From: CAZGGW01 sp964525365
GTDB taxonomy: Bacteria > Bacillota_I > Bacilli_A > RF39 > UBA660
DNA length: 51,649 bases
Direction: 5' to 3'
NCBI GenBank assembly: GCA_964525365.1
Contig: CAZGGW010000003.1
Location: 1-51,649 of the forward strand
This document shows positions 16,459 to 25,718 of the stretch, one piece after another. Position 1 is the first letter of the stretch. Each line of letters opens with the position of its first letter. Made by a program: the position numbers and the translations under genes. The notes beneath the pieces are model-generated. The model made no database searches, had not been told where the DNA came from, and saw only the letters and a list, made by a program, of their open reading frames with translations.

Positions 16459-18306
16459 CTATTTTTCTACCTTTAGACTTTTTTCATTTGATATCGATTT
16501 CCCACCGAATGCTTCTATATATATTTTTTCTACAGAGTCCGCACTCATTTTAACAGGCGTATTTTTAAGACGATCAACATTTACTAATGATGCAAGTTGA
16601 TTAATATCATTTTCTGTAATATTTTCCAAAATAGGTACATCTAAATTTCTATTTATATCTTTTAGTTTATTAACTGTATCTTCTGTGCTATTTAAATGAA
16701 ATAAACTATTTATTTCATTCAATGTATTATTAAGATGCTCCTTGCCTCTTGAATCAATGCACTTTTCCAAATTATCACTAATATATTGCATTAAATATGG
16801 TAATGTCATTGCGACAGCATATCCATGTGGAATATTATACATGGAAGTTATTTTATAACTCATTGCATGTGCAGCCGTAGTTTGAGTTATATTAATTGCT
16901 TTCCCTGCACAATTTGATGCTTGCATAATATTTTGAGCGGAATTATCATCATTTTGTATATATAAATCCATGTTATCTAGTATTAATTTAATTGCCTTTT
17001 TAGAATATTCTTTACTTTGATCAGTAGAATTTACTGACCAATATGATTCTATTCCTTGACAAAGTGCATCTAACATAGTTGATTTCTTTTGATTATCAGG
17101 TAATGTTTTTAATAATGAACTATCTAAAATTGCATAATCCGGAACAATTGAATCATGGGTTATTGATTGTTTCACACCATTTTTATAAATCACAGCATAT
17201 CTCGTGGATTCACTTCCAGTTCCAGCTGTTGTGGGTATACACAAATGTTTAATATGAGAATATTTATATTCATTATCATCTTTGTTCAATGGTTCAAATA
17301 ACTTTATTGTTTTTGCAGTATCTATTGCACTTCCTCCACCAAATGATATTATAAAATCACAATTGTCTTCTCTTAAAATTTCAATCCCGTGAAGAACATC
17401 TTCATAAAGTGGATTAGGTTTGAATTCTTGAAATAATGTATAAGGAATTCCAATATGATCTAATTCTTCCTTTAAAGAGGAACTATTAAAGAATGGCATG
17501 GATACTACTAAAATATGTTGAGGTTGTTCTTTTTCAATAATATCCTTTATATTATGAATTGAATTATGTATTGGTTGTTCCTTAAAATCAAACAATCTAA
17601 TTTCATCGCTTACCCTTTTCAAATCTTCTGGTGTATCTATTTCATCAATATAATCATCCACATAAGAAAATTCTTTTACTTCTAATTGAGGTAATATCTC
17701 ATTAAAAGCATTCTCTGCATACACTTTATCATTTCCACTCTCAATATATTCTTCGACTTTTTTTACCCACGCCCTCATATTCTCCTTAGACAATTTATAC
17801 ATCGGTTGTAGAGCATAACAATCCTTATCAAATATATTAATTGATACTTCCATTAAATTACCGTTATTTATTCTACCTTTAAAATCCTTTTCAGGTAATT
17901 TTTTCTCTCTATTAATAGTAATCAAATTTTTTTCATTTGAATGTATTACTTTCTTCAACAAGTTTTTATTAAATACCAAATCTCCATGTAAAGAAATAAA
18001 ATCATCTTTTAAATAATCGCGTGCTAAAAACATAGAATATATATAATTAGTTTGATCATAAATATCGTTATGTATAAAATGAAATGTCATATCAGAAAAG
18101 AATGGCATTTGAGCCACATTTTCTAATTGTTCCTGAAATGGTCCTGTAGTAACTACAACTTCCGTAATGCCACATTCCTTTAATAGTCTGAGTTGTCTTA
18201 CAAAAACAGTTTCACCATTTAATAATTTAACCATAGATTTAGGAGTATTTACCGTTAAGTCTCCCATTCTTTTTCCAAGTCCGGAATTATATATGATTGC
18301 TTTCAT
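16459..18306 (-). CDS. Fusion of a LicC-like cytidylyltransferase and a phosphonoacetaldehyde reductase-like alcohol dehydrogenase
   Basis: 615 residues. Residues 1-~235 are a GT-A-fold nucleotidyltransferase: AIIYNSGLGKRMGDLT, then TPKSMVKL (the catalytic Lys motif), SLHGDLVF and YIDEIDTPED. Residues ~245-600 are a group III metal-dependent alcohol dehydrogenase: FGGGSAIDTAK (323-333), IPTTAGTGSEST, DALCQGIES, and HAMSY / PHGYA. D413, H480 and H494 match metal ligands, but the usual His of DAxxH is Gln417. Known families with PepM and Ppd reduce phosphonoacetaldehyde to 2-hydroxyethylphosphonate; the fused domain would then form the CMP-ester. The substrate is inferred from context. Confidence 0.88.
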   Translation of the reverse strand: MKAIIYNSGLGKRMGDLTVNTPKSMVKLLNGETVFVRQLRLLKECGITEVVVTTGPFQEQLENVAQMPFFSDMTFHFIHNDIYDQTNYIYSMFLARDYLKDDFISLHGDLVFNKNLLKKVIHSNEKNLITINREKKLPEKDFKGRINNGNLMEVSINIFDKDCYALQPMYKLSKENMRAWVKKVEEYIESGNDKVYAENAFNEILPQLEVKEFSYVDDYIDEIDTPEDLKRVSDEIRLFDFKEQPIHNSIHNIKDIIEKEQPQHILVVSMPFFNSSSLKEELDHIGIPYTLFQEFKPNPLYEDVLHGIEILREDNCDFIISFGGGSAIDTAKTIKLFEPLNKDDNEYKYSHIKHLCIPTTAGTGSESTRYAVIYKNGVKQSITHDSIVPDYAILDSSLLKTLPDNQKKSTMLDALCQGIESYWSVNSTDQSKEYSKKAIKLILDNMDLYIQNDDNSAQNIMQASNCAGKAINITQTTAAHAMSYKITSMYNIPHGYAVAMTLPYLMQYISDNLEKCIDSRGKEHLNNTLNEINSLFHLNSTEDTVNKLKDINRNLDVPILENITENDINQLASLVNVDRLKNTPVKMSADSVEKIYIEAFGGKSISNEKSLKVEK

Positions 18307-18311
18307 CAATT

Positions 18312-19421
18312 CTACCCGTTAAATCTTTCCATCATAACCTTTTTATTATCAACCGGTGCAATTGTAGGTCTTCCCAAATCTTCTCTAGCGCCTTGCTTTG
18401 TATATACTATTAAAGCACATGATTTTTCATCTTTCATTTTTTCCATAGAATTATTTATTTCTTCTATTGTAGTAGCAATATAAATTTTTTTAAATCCAAC
18501 TCCCTTTAATATCTTTTCAATATTTATTTTAAATGCTACTGTAGGCTGTCCTCCCACTGATTCATGAGCTCCATTATTAATTAATATATATTTAAAATTC
18601 TTCTTGGCATTTTGTGCAATAACCGCAAAGCCACCCATATGCATTATAAATGAACCATCCCCATCAATACAATAAATATTTTTCTTACTACCAATAGACA
18701 TTCCAAATGCTATAGAAGCGGTATGTCCCATTGACCCAACTGTCAAAAAATCTCTGGAATGGCCCTGATTATTTGCTTCTCTTAATTCAAATATTTCACG
18801 AGAAGTTTTTCCAGTAGTAGAAACCAAGAAATCTTCTTCATCAATATTCTTTAACATCTCCCTTAAAGAATCTTCACGTGTCAATGTATATTTGCTTTCT
18901 TCTTTAGTAATCTTATAATCTGAAAATGTACCTTTTTTGATTACTAAGGCTATTGGTTTATTATTATTTTTCATGTAATTATAACAGTAATCCAATTGTT
19001 CTTTATAATTTTCTCCTAATATTTGGTATTCAATACCCATTGTTTCTAATAAACTCAATGTTACTTTTCCTTGCTTTACATGTTGAGGTTCGTCATGAAC
19101 ACCAGGTTCACCTCTCCAACCAATTATCAACAGCATGGGTATGCTATACACTTCTTCATCTGCTAAAGAAAGTAAAGGATTCACCGTATTTCCAATTCCA
19201 GAATTTTGCATGTAAACAACGCCATATTTTCCAGTAGAAATATGATATCCAGATGCGAGTGCTACTGCATTGCCTTCATTAGCGGCTATTATATTTTTAT
19301 CCGATTTAGTATTTTCTTTTATACAAGCACATAAATTCTTAAGTAAAGAATCGGGAACACCCGTAAAAAAATTCATGTTCTTTTTTAACAAATATTTGTA
19401 AAATTCTTCTGTATCAACCAT
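18312..19421 (-). CDS. ppd: Phosphonopyruvate decarboxylase (TPP-dependent)
   Basis: Converts phosphonopyruvate to phosphonoacetaldehyde, the irreversible step that pulls the unfavourable PEP mutase reaction forward. The 369 residues start with FYKYLLKKNMNFFTGVPDSL and contain NEGNAVALASGYHISTGK (TPP catalytic Glu loop), WRGEPGVHDEPQH, and the TPP/Mg motif GDGSFIMHMGGF...NNGAHESVGG. This arrangement is specific to Ppd-type enzymes. It starts 1 nt before the pepM stop region (gap of 1 nt) and is followed by the reductase fusion after 5 nt, so the three pathway enzymes are coupled. Confidence 0.94.
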   Translation of the reverse strand: MVDTEEFYKYLLKKNMNFFTGVPDSLLKNLCACIKENTKSDKNIIAANEGNAVALASGYHISTGKYGVVYMQNSGIGNTVNPLLSLADEEVYSIPMLLIIGWRGEPGVHDEPQHVKQGKVTLSLLETMGIEYQILGENYKEQLDYCYNYMKNNNKPIALVIKKGTFSDYKITKEESKYTLTREDSLREMLKNIDEEDFLVSTTGKTSREIFELREANNQGHSRDFLTVGSMGHTASIAFGMSIGSKKNIYCIDGDGSFIMHMGGFAVIAQNAKKNFKYILINNGAHESVGGQPTVAFKINIEKILKGVGFKKIYIATTIEEINNSMEKMKDEKSCALIVYTKQGAREDLGRPTIAPVDNKKVMMERFNG

Positions 19422-19422
19422 T

Positions 19423-20739
19423 TTATTTACCTCCAGGGATTAACTCCAATATTTCTTTAATTGGCATACAATATTCATCAGATGCAATCTTACTACTTCC
19501 TGTTTCTAATATATTTTTTGCTGTTTTAACCATCGCAGGATATGCACTTCTTAATAAATGATTTGCATGAATTATCACGTTTGCTCCGTGCTCGTTCAAT
19601 ATTTCCTCACTAAATTGGTTATATGTTGTGGGTACCAAAACAACTGGTATATCCTTAGAGTACTTTCTAAATTCTTTTAAAAATTCGAATATATCTTCCC
19701 CGGATTTTTCCTTGCTGTGAATCATAATTCCATCTGCACCAGCTTCTATATATTTTTTTGCTCTCATCATCGCATCATCAATACCATAACCAGCTATTAA
19801 ACTTTCTAATCTAGCAAAAATCATAAAATCCCTTGTAGCTTGAGCTTGTTTTCCCGCTCTAATTTTAGCGGAAAAATTATCGGGATCATCCAGTGTTTGT
19901 TTTACTTCTGTACCAAACAACGAATTTTTCTTTAATCCTGTTTTATCTTCTATTATTATTGCAGATACGCCAATTCTTTCCAATGTTTTAACATTATAAA
20001 CAAAATGTTCTACTTTTCCACCAGTATCACCATCCAAAATAATGGGTTTAGAAGTTACTTCCATTATTTCATTTATTGTATTAATTCTACTAGTCAAATC
20101 CACTAGTTCAATATCTGGTTTTCCTTTAAAAGTCGAATCACATAAACTACTAATCCAAAAAAAATCATATTCTTTTACAACAGAAGAATTCACATCTTCA
20201 AATTTTATATTTTCAGCAATTAAACCGGTCAAGCCATTTGAAACATCTATTCCTCTTACATAAGGTTTTAAAGAAATTAATTTCTTTAGTTTAGCTCTTC
20301 TTCCCTCGGTAGTATTTATATTATTATTAGCGTTTTTAGATATTTCCTGTCCACATTGTCTAGCATCATATGGAATTTCTATGAGTTTTCCACCCCATTC
20401 ATCCAGTGTTTTTATTACATTTTCCCTTATTAAACTTTGTACGCCCTTTTTCCAATCATCTCCATGTAAAACATAATCCGGTTTATACTTTTTTAAATTC
20501 TCGGTATAATCTAATGTATTTTGTTTTACAATTTTGCTTACGCCCTTTATCTCCTCAAAAATTTCTTTTCTTTCTTCATAATTAAGAAGTGGTAATCTTT
20601 TATAAGTTGCAATAGCTTCATCAGTTAGCAGACCTATTATTACATCCCCATAATTTTTTCCTTCTTTAATAATGTTCATATGCCCGCTGTGAATAACATC
20701 AGCAGACATCGCAATATAAACTTTCTTTTTCTTTTCCAT
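19423..20739 (-). CDS. pepM: Phosphoenolpyruvate mutase with an N-terminal TagD-like cytidylyltransferase domain
   Basis: Makes the C-P bond by rearranging PEP to phosphonopyruvate. 438 residues. Residues 1-~135 are an HxGH nucleotidyltransferase (VYIAMSADVIHSGHMN, H17 and H20; YVLHGDDWKKG; INTTEGR at 141-147 like the ISTTxxR motif of TagD). Residues ~150-430 form the mutase TIM barrel with DGDTGG (236-241) and the diagnostic EDKTGLKKNS loop (265-274; EDKxxxxxNS separates mutases from isocitrate-lyase-like relatives). First gene of the 12-kb unit; AGGAGG site. The front domain could make CDP-glycerol or activate the phosphonate; the sequence does not decide. Confidence 0.95.
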   Translation of the reverse strand: MEKKKKVYIAMSADVIHSGHMNIIKEGKNYGDVIIGLLTDEAIATYKRLPLLNYEERKEIFEEIKGVSKIVKQNTLDYTENLKKYKPDYVLHGDDWKKGVQSLIRENVIKTLDEWGGKLIEIPYDARQCGQEISKNANNNINTTEGRRAKLKKLISLKPYVRGIDVSNGLTGLIAENIKFEDVNSSVVKEYDFFWISSLCDSTFKGKPDIELVDLTSRINTINEIMEVTSKPIILDGDTGGKVEHFVYNVKTLERIGVSAIIIEDKTGLKKNSLFGTEVKQTLDDPDNFSAKIRAGKQAQATRDFMIFARLESLIAGYGIDDAMMRAKKYIEAGADGIMIHSKEKSGEDIFEFLKEFRKYSKDIPVVLVPTTYNQFSEEILNEHGANVIIHANHLLRSAYPAMVKTAKNILETGSSKIASDEYCMPIKEILELIPGGK

Positions 20740-20876
20740 ATTTACCTCCTATAATTTATTTGCGTTTTTTTAATTTCATATTTTCATACTTTAATATTTT
20801 TTTAATAATACTCAAATAACACTCATCTCTTTTCTTTATAATAAAAATTATAACATATTAAAATTGGTTTATCTAC

Positions 20877-21950
20877 CTAATTGACACTTTTATATTTCCT
20901 TTGATTTTTCCATTCAAACAATATATTTGTTTTAAATATAAAGAATATTAGAAGAAATAAAAGTATTATATAACAAACCGCCATTTCAGTTTTATATCCG
21001 AGTACATAAAGAATTGAAGTTATTGAAAATAATATATCAATTCCATATATCACAAGTAATGATGTTGTCTTACTAAACTTTTTTAATAATTGATGATGTA
21101 TATGCTCTTTATCCGGAGTTGAAACACTTTCACCTTTCAGTTTTCTTCTAATAATAGCAAATATTGTATCCAAAATCGGTATGGATAGTATAAGTAATGG
21201 TATAAATAATGATGTCAGTGTTAATGTTTTAAATCCAATTAATGCGATAATCGCTATCATAAGACCTAAAAAAGTTGATCCAGTGTCGCCCATATATATT
21301 TTAGCTGGTGGAAAATTATGTACTAAATAACCCAAAGTTGATCCAAGCATTAATACGCTAAGTAATACATCAAGTCCTCCAAACTTATTTAAAATAAATC
21401 CAATTATTGCAATTGTTGCAAAATAAATTGAGGAAATGCCAGCACACAAACCATCCAAACCATCAATTAAATTAATTGCATTTATAATAGCTACTATTAA
21501 CAATATTGTTATAAAAGGTGCACTCCATGTAAAATTCAAAACAAATCCAAATATATTTATTTTGGTGAGTTCAAGCCCCCCATAAAAAACTATAATAGTC
21601 GCTATAGCAACATGAACTAATATTTTGTATTTAGCAGGTATATTTACGTTTTCTTTACTTTTTGTGAAATCATCCAATACGCCCAACAACAACACTAAAA
21701 ATGAAGCAATAAAAATAGATAATACAAGTGAATTAAACTCTCCAAATATCATATATCCAAGTAAAAAGCTTAAAAATATCCCTATACCACCCATTGTAGG
21801 CATTGGTGTTTTATGAATCTTTCTTTTCTCAAATGGTACATCTACAACTCCAATATATAACGCCACCCTTTTTATAATTTCTACAAATATTAGTGAAGAA
21901 ATATAACACACTAATACAGCTAACAAAACATTCTTTGCATTTATCTCCAT
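20877..21950 (-). CDS. tagO: Undecaprenyl-phosphate sugar-1-phosphate transferase (TagO/WecA-like)
   Basis: Starts teichoic-acid or capsule synthesis by moving GlcNAc-1-phosphate to undecaprenyl phosphate. The 357-residue, roughly 10-helix membrane protein has RKIHKTPMPTMGGIGIF, LGVLDDFTKSKE, the catalytic INLIDGLDGLCAG, YMGDTGSTFLG, and the late cytoplasmic loop PDKEHIHHQLLK. The HIHH loop is typical of the WecA/TagO branch and not MraY. It lies directly upstream of pepM on the same strand with a 137-nt gap, so it may feed the same polymer from a separate or shared transcript. Confidence 0.93.
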   Translation of the reverse strand: MEINAKNVLLAVLVCYISSLIFVEIIKRVALYIGVVDVPFEKRKIHKTPMPTMGGIGIFLSFLLGYMIFGEFNSLVLSIFIASFLVLLLGVLDDFTKSKENVNIPAKYKILVHVAIATIIVFYGGLELTKINIFGFVLNFTWSAPFITILLIVAIINAINLIDGLDGLCAGISSIYFATIAIIGFILNKFGGLDVLLSVLMLGSTLGYLVHNFPPAKIYMGDTGSTFLGLMIAIIALIGFKTLTLTSLFIPLLILSIPILDTIFAIIRRKLKGESVSTPDKEHIHHQLLKKFSKTTSLLVIYGIDILFSITSILYVLGYKTEMAVCYIILLFLLIFFIFKTNILFEWKNQRKYKSVN

Positions 21951-22116
21951 AAACTCTCCTTACGTTTATTATATATCAAACATTTGAAAATATCTATCAC
22001 TATATTATTTTTAAGCTAATGTATTTCCCTTTACATATTGGTTGATATTAATAATGAAGTTTTTATTAAATAATGTTATAATTATTAAGTATTAAAAGAT
22101 AAGCAAAGGAGTCATA

Positions 22117-24279
22117 ATGAAAAAATATTACAACATTTTATTTATTATATTTTCTATAGTTATAATTTTTTCGTTGTCTCCTAAAATAAAAGCCGATACC
22201 AAAGCAACACTTACTTCAAACGTTAATGTACGCACGGGAGCAGGAACTGGATATAGCTCAGTAGCCAAACTAAGTAAAGGAACTACTATTTATTTAGTCA
22301 GTACAAAAACTTATTCTGGTACTGGATGTAGTGATGGGTGGTATCAAATTACTTACAAAGAAAATACTAGATATGTTTGTAGTTCTTATGTAAAAATAAA
22401 AACAAGTACAGTAAGTTATAATACTGAAGATTGGACTGCTAGAGTATATGCTACAAGTGTAACGCTTAGATCCACTCCAAGAACTGATATAAGTACTAAT
22501 AAATCTGGTACACTATTAAATGGAACAAATCTTACCATCTTAGGTACATATGCTAATAAAGGAGGAACCGCTTGTACTAATGGGTGGTACAAAGTAAGAT
22601 ATCACGGCACTGAAGAAGCTTATATATGCAAAAATTACGTAATTATTAAAGAAAAAATAATGACAGCTGATAGTACTTATGGAGCAACTTTAAAATCAGC
22701 TGGTTTTCCAGATAGTTATATAAATTATTTGACTTATTTACACAATTCACATCCTAATTGGCAGTTTAGTGCGATTGATACAAATTTAAACTGGGATACT
22801 GTTATTGAAGAAGAATCGGGAAAAAACGCAACTTTTTCTACAATAAGTGTTTATAGGACTTCTTCAACTGCAGTTGATGGAAAATCTTGGTTTGAAGCAA
22901 CCGATGGATTAAATGCGTTTTATCTGGATCCTAGAAACTTTTTAACCGAAAAATTTATATTTCAATTTGAACATTTAGGATATGATGAAAAATATGAGGA
23001 TACTTACGAAAACTTAGTAAAGGCCATATTAGGAAATGGTGACTTGAATACAAAAACTGTTGTAAATGCTATTTTAAAATCGGGAAAAACAAATAAAGTA
23101 AGTCCAGTTCATTTAGCTAGTAGAATTAAACAAGAAGTTGGCGTTGACGGCGGAGTCGCAACTAGCGGAGCTAAATTTACTTATGAAGGAAAAACTTATT
23201 CTAGTTGTTATAATTTCTTTAATATAGGAGCTAGTGATGGAGCTAACGCAGTATATAGAGGTCTTGCCGCGGCGTGTAATAAAGGATGGATAACAATAGA
23301 AAAATCTATTGTAGGTGGAGGAGCGACTTTGGCAAATAATTACATTGCACAAGGCCAATATACATTATATTTCCAAAAATTTAATACTTCCCCTTCTTCA
23401 ACAAATTCACTTTTCTATCATCAGTATATGTCAAATGTACATGCTCCCACTTCAGAAGCTTCTACTACATACTGGGCATATTCAGATAATAAAGCTTTAA
23501 ATGATATATTTATATTTGCAATTCCAATATACAAAAATATGCCAAAAGTTATTTCACTTCCGTCAATTGGAAGTACCATAAATACATTACAAACTATTAC
23601 TATAAACGGGACACAAATAGATGGATTTGATAGTGATATTGTGGGTTATACTTATTATGTAAATGAAGACGTCACAAGCGTTGATATTGGAGCATCAGTA
23701 ACAGACACAAATTCCACTATCGATGGTACAGGAATAATAACTTTAGATGAGGAATCAGATACAACAATAAGTACAATAACTGTAACCTCTCAAACTGGAA
23801 GTGAAAAAAAATACACTATAACTATAATAAAAAGAACAGGGATCACAGATATAGATGAGTTAATAAAAAACATAAACTTAAACATTAAAAATAATGTTGC
23901 TTATAATATAGTTCCTGATAAAAAAATATCTACAATAAAAAGTTTAGTAGAAGGCTATACAAATAGTATTAATTTAGTATTTAAAGATTCTAGTGGAAAA
24001 GAAATTACCAATTACTCTACTATATTTGCCACTGGGCAAACCATTACTTTAACTAGTGGCGATACAAAAAAAATCATAACTATATCAGTCAAGGGAGACA
24101 CTAGTGGAGATGGAAAAGTAACCGTACTCGACTTATTACAAGTACAGAAGCATATACTTAAATCAAGTACCCTTTCAAATCAAAGATTTGCTTCCGGTGA
24201 CACAAATAATGACAATCAAATAACAGTTCTTGATTTATTAAGAGTTCAAAAATATATTTTAGGGGATTTAAAATTTTAA
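22117..24279 (+). CDS. Secreted SH3b / glucosaminidase-like cell-wall hydrolase with C-terminal dockerin
   Basis: 720 residues with a signal peptide (residues 1-27, cut near IKADT). Two bacterial SH3 domains follow (~30-95 and ~110-185; NVRTGAGTGYSSVAKL, TLRSTPRTD), each with a paired Cys. Residues ~190-470 resemble LytD-type endo-beta-N-acetylglucosaminidases (SPVHLASRIKQEVG, YNFFNIGASDG, and a conserved catalytic-type Glu in IKQEVG). A cadherin-like beta-sandwich covers ~485-580. The last ~62 residues are a type I dockerin with two Ca-binding loops, GDTSGDGKVTVLDLLQVQKH and GDTNNDNQITVLDLLRVQKY. The partner cohesin gene starts 9 nt downstream. Confidence 0.9.
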   Translation: MKKYYNILFIIFSIVIIFSLSPKIKADTKATLTSNVNVRTGAGTGYSSVAKLSKGTTIYLVSTKTYSGTGCSDGWYQITYKENTRYVCSSYVKIKTSTVSYNTEDWTARVYATSVTLRSTPRTDISTNKSGTLLNGTNLTILGTYANKGGTACTNGWYKVRYHGTEEAYICKNYVIIKEKIMTADSTYGATLKSAGFPDSYINYLTYLHNSHPNWQFSAIDTNLNWDTVIEEESGKNATFSTISVYRTSSTAVDGKSWFEATDGLNAFYLDPRNFLTEKFIFQFEHLGYDEKYEDTYENLVKAILGNGDLNTKTVVNAILKSGKTNKVSPVHLASRIKQEVGVDGGVATSGAKFTYEGKTYSSCYNFFNIGASDGANAVYRGLAAACNKGWITIEKSIVGGGATLANNYIAQGQYTLYFQKFNTSPSSTNSLFYHQYMSNVHAPTSEASTTYWAYSDNKALNDIFIFAIPIYKNMPKVISLPSIGSTINTLQTITINGTQIDGFDSDIVGYTYYVNEDVTSVDIGASVTDTNSTIDGTGIITLDEESDTTISTITVTSQTGSEKKYTITIIKRTGITDIDELIKNINLNIKNNVAYNIVPDKKISTIKSLVEGYTNSINLVFKDSSGKEITNYSTIFATGQTITLTSGDTKKIITISVKGDTSGDGKVTVLDLLQVQKHILKSSTLSNQRFASGDTNNDNQITVLDLLRVQKYILGDLKF

Positions 24280-24288
24280 GGAGGACAT

Positions 24289-25707
24289 ATGAAAAAAATA
24301 TTTGGTTTTATAATAGTTAGTGTGATTTCTTTATTTACTAGTAGTTTAGTTTATGCTGCGACAGCTAACATGAGTGTAATCGCGCCAAGTAGTGTGAAAG
24401 TAGGAGAAACATTCACTGTCAAAATAAAAGTAACTTCTTCTACTGCACTCGGATCTTTTGATACTGTTATTTCCTACGACACAGATAAGTTGAAATTGGT
24501 AAGCGGTGCTGCCCATAACGTTAATTACGCAACAGGATCAAATATCAAAACATTATACAATTCGAATACAATCAAATTTAAAGCAATCGATTCTGGAAGC
24601 AGTACAATTTCAATTAAATCTGCGGTAGTATATTCATATTCAGAATCTTCAATGACTGTGAAAAAATATTCAGATACAGTGAAAGCACTCACTCAAGCCC
24701 AAATTGAAGCTTCGTACTCAAAGGATAATTACCTCAAATCATTAAGTATTGAAGGGGAAATACTCTCTCCTACTTTTAATAAGGAAACTACTGAATACAC
24801 AACTACGCTTGGAGCAAATGCGGAAAGTATTAAAGTAACTGCCAAGCCAAATGATAGCGAATCTTCAATTAAAGGAACAGGTACAGTTCAAGTAAGTGAA
24901 GGCGAAAATAAAATAGAAATAGTAGTAACCGCTGAAAATGGTAGTAAAAAAACTTATACAATAATTGCCACTGTGATAGACCCCAATCCAATAACTATAA
25001 CTGATACAAATAATAATACTTTGACAGTAGTAAAAAGAGAGGGTTCTCTTACTTGTCCAAATACTTTCACATCAACAACAGTCACAATTGATAATCAAGA
25101 AATCCCTGCTTTTCATAGTGAATTTACAGATTATACAATTGTAGGATTAAAAGACAAAAGTGGACAAATTAAATACTATATATATGATTCTGATAAAAAA
25201 ACTTATACGCTATACACAGAAAATTTATTTAACGCTTCTACTCTATATATTATTGAAAGTGATAAAGAAATAATTGGATCTTATAAAAAAACTGATATAA
25301 TTATTAATGATGTTACATATAAAGGCTACAAAGTAAATAAAAATTCCGAATTTTCTGTAATATATGCAGTAGATATCGAAACAGGCTATAAAGGTTATTA
25401 CATATATGATGAGAAGACAAATTCCGTAATTAGATATAATGATGAAATAACGCCGATATTTAATGAAGAAATAGATGACTATAAATTTATTGTTTATGTG
25501 TTATGTGCAGAATCTGCAATTTTATTTATTATATTATTTGCGATGCTACTTAGAAAAGGAAACAAAAATAAAATAAGAAGGCAAATGTTAAAGGAAAAAG
25601 AAAGTAAAGAAAACAAAATTTTCGAAAACTCAAAAGAAATGAAAAAGAAAGAGAAAAAATTAAAAGTTAAAAAAGAAAAAAAAGCAAAAGATGATTTTAA
25701 ATTTTAA
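24289..25707 (+). CDS. Membrane-anchored cohesin-like surface protein
   Basis: 472 residues. Signal peptide 1-23 (ends VYAA). Residues ~25-140 match a cohesin fold: NMSVIAPSSVKVGETFTVKI, FDTVISYDTDKLKLVSG, NTIKFKAIDSGSSTISI. Residues ~148-232 are a cadherin-like sandwich of the same kind as in the upstream hydrolase (LSIEGEILSPTFNKETTEYT). A ~150-residue region rich in Tyr follows, then one transmembrane helix (~396-421) and a 50-residue, strongly basic cytoplasmic tail (EKKLKVKKEKKAKDD). It would hold dockerin proteins on the membrane in place of an SLH or sortase anchor. AAGGAGG site. Confidence 0.85.
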   Translation: MKKIFGFIIVSVISLFTSSLVYAATANMSVIAPSSVKVGETFTVKIKVTSSTALGSFDTVISYDTDKLKLVSGAAHNVNYATGSNIKTLYNSNTIKFKAIDSGSSTISIKSAVVYSYSESSMTVKKYSDTVKALTQAQIEASYSKDNYLKSLSIEGEILSPTFNKETTEYTTTLGANAESIKVTAKPNDSESSIKGTGTVQVSEGENKIEIVVTAENGSKKTYTIIATVIDPNPITITDTNNNTLTVVKREGSLTCPNTFTSTTVTIDNQEIPAFHSEFTDYTIVGLKDKSGQIKYYIYDSDKKTYTLYTENLFNASTLYIIESDKEIIGSYKKTDIIINDVTYKGYKVNKNSEFSVIYAVDIETGYKGYYIYDEKTNSVIRYNDEITPIFNEEIDDYKFIVYVLCAESAILFIILFAMLLRKGNKNKIRRQMLKEKESKENKIFENSKEMKKKEKKLKVKKEKKAKDDFKF

Positions 25708-25718
25708 TCATCTTTTTT
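25688..25718. terminator. Bidirectional terminator after the cohesin gene
   Basis: Stem AAAAGATGATT / AATCATCTTTT with A- and T-tracts on both sides; it overlaps the ends of the two convergent genes. Confidence 0.85.
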
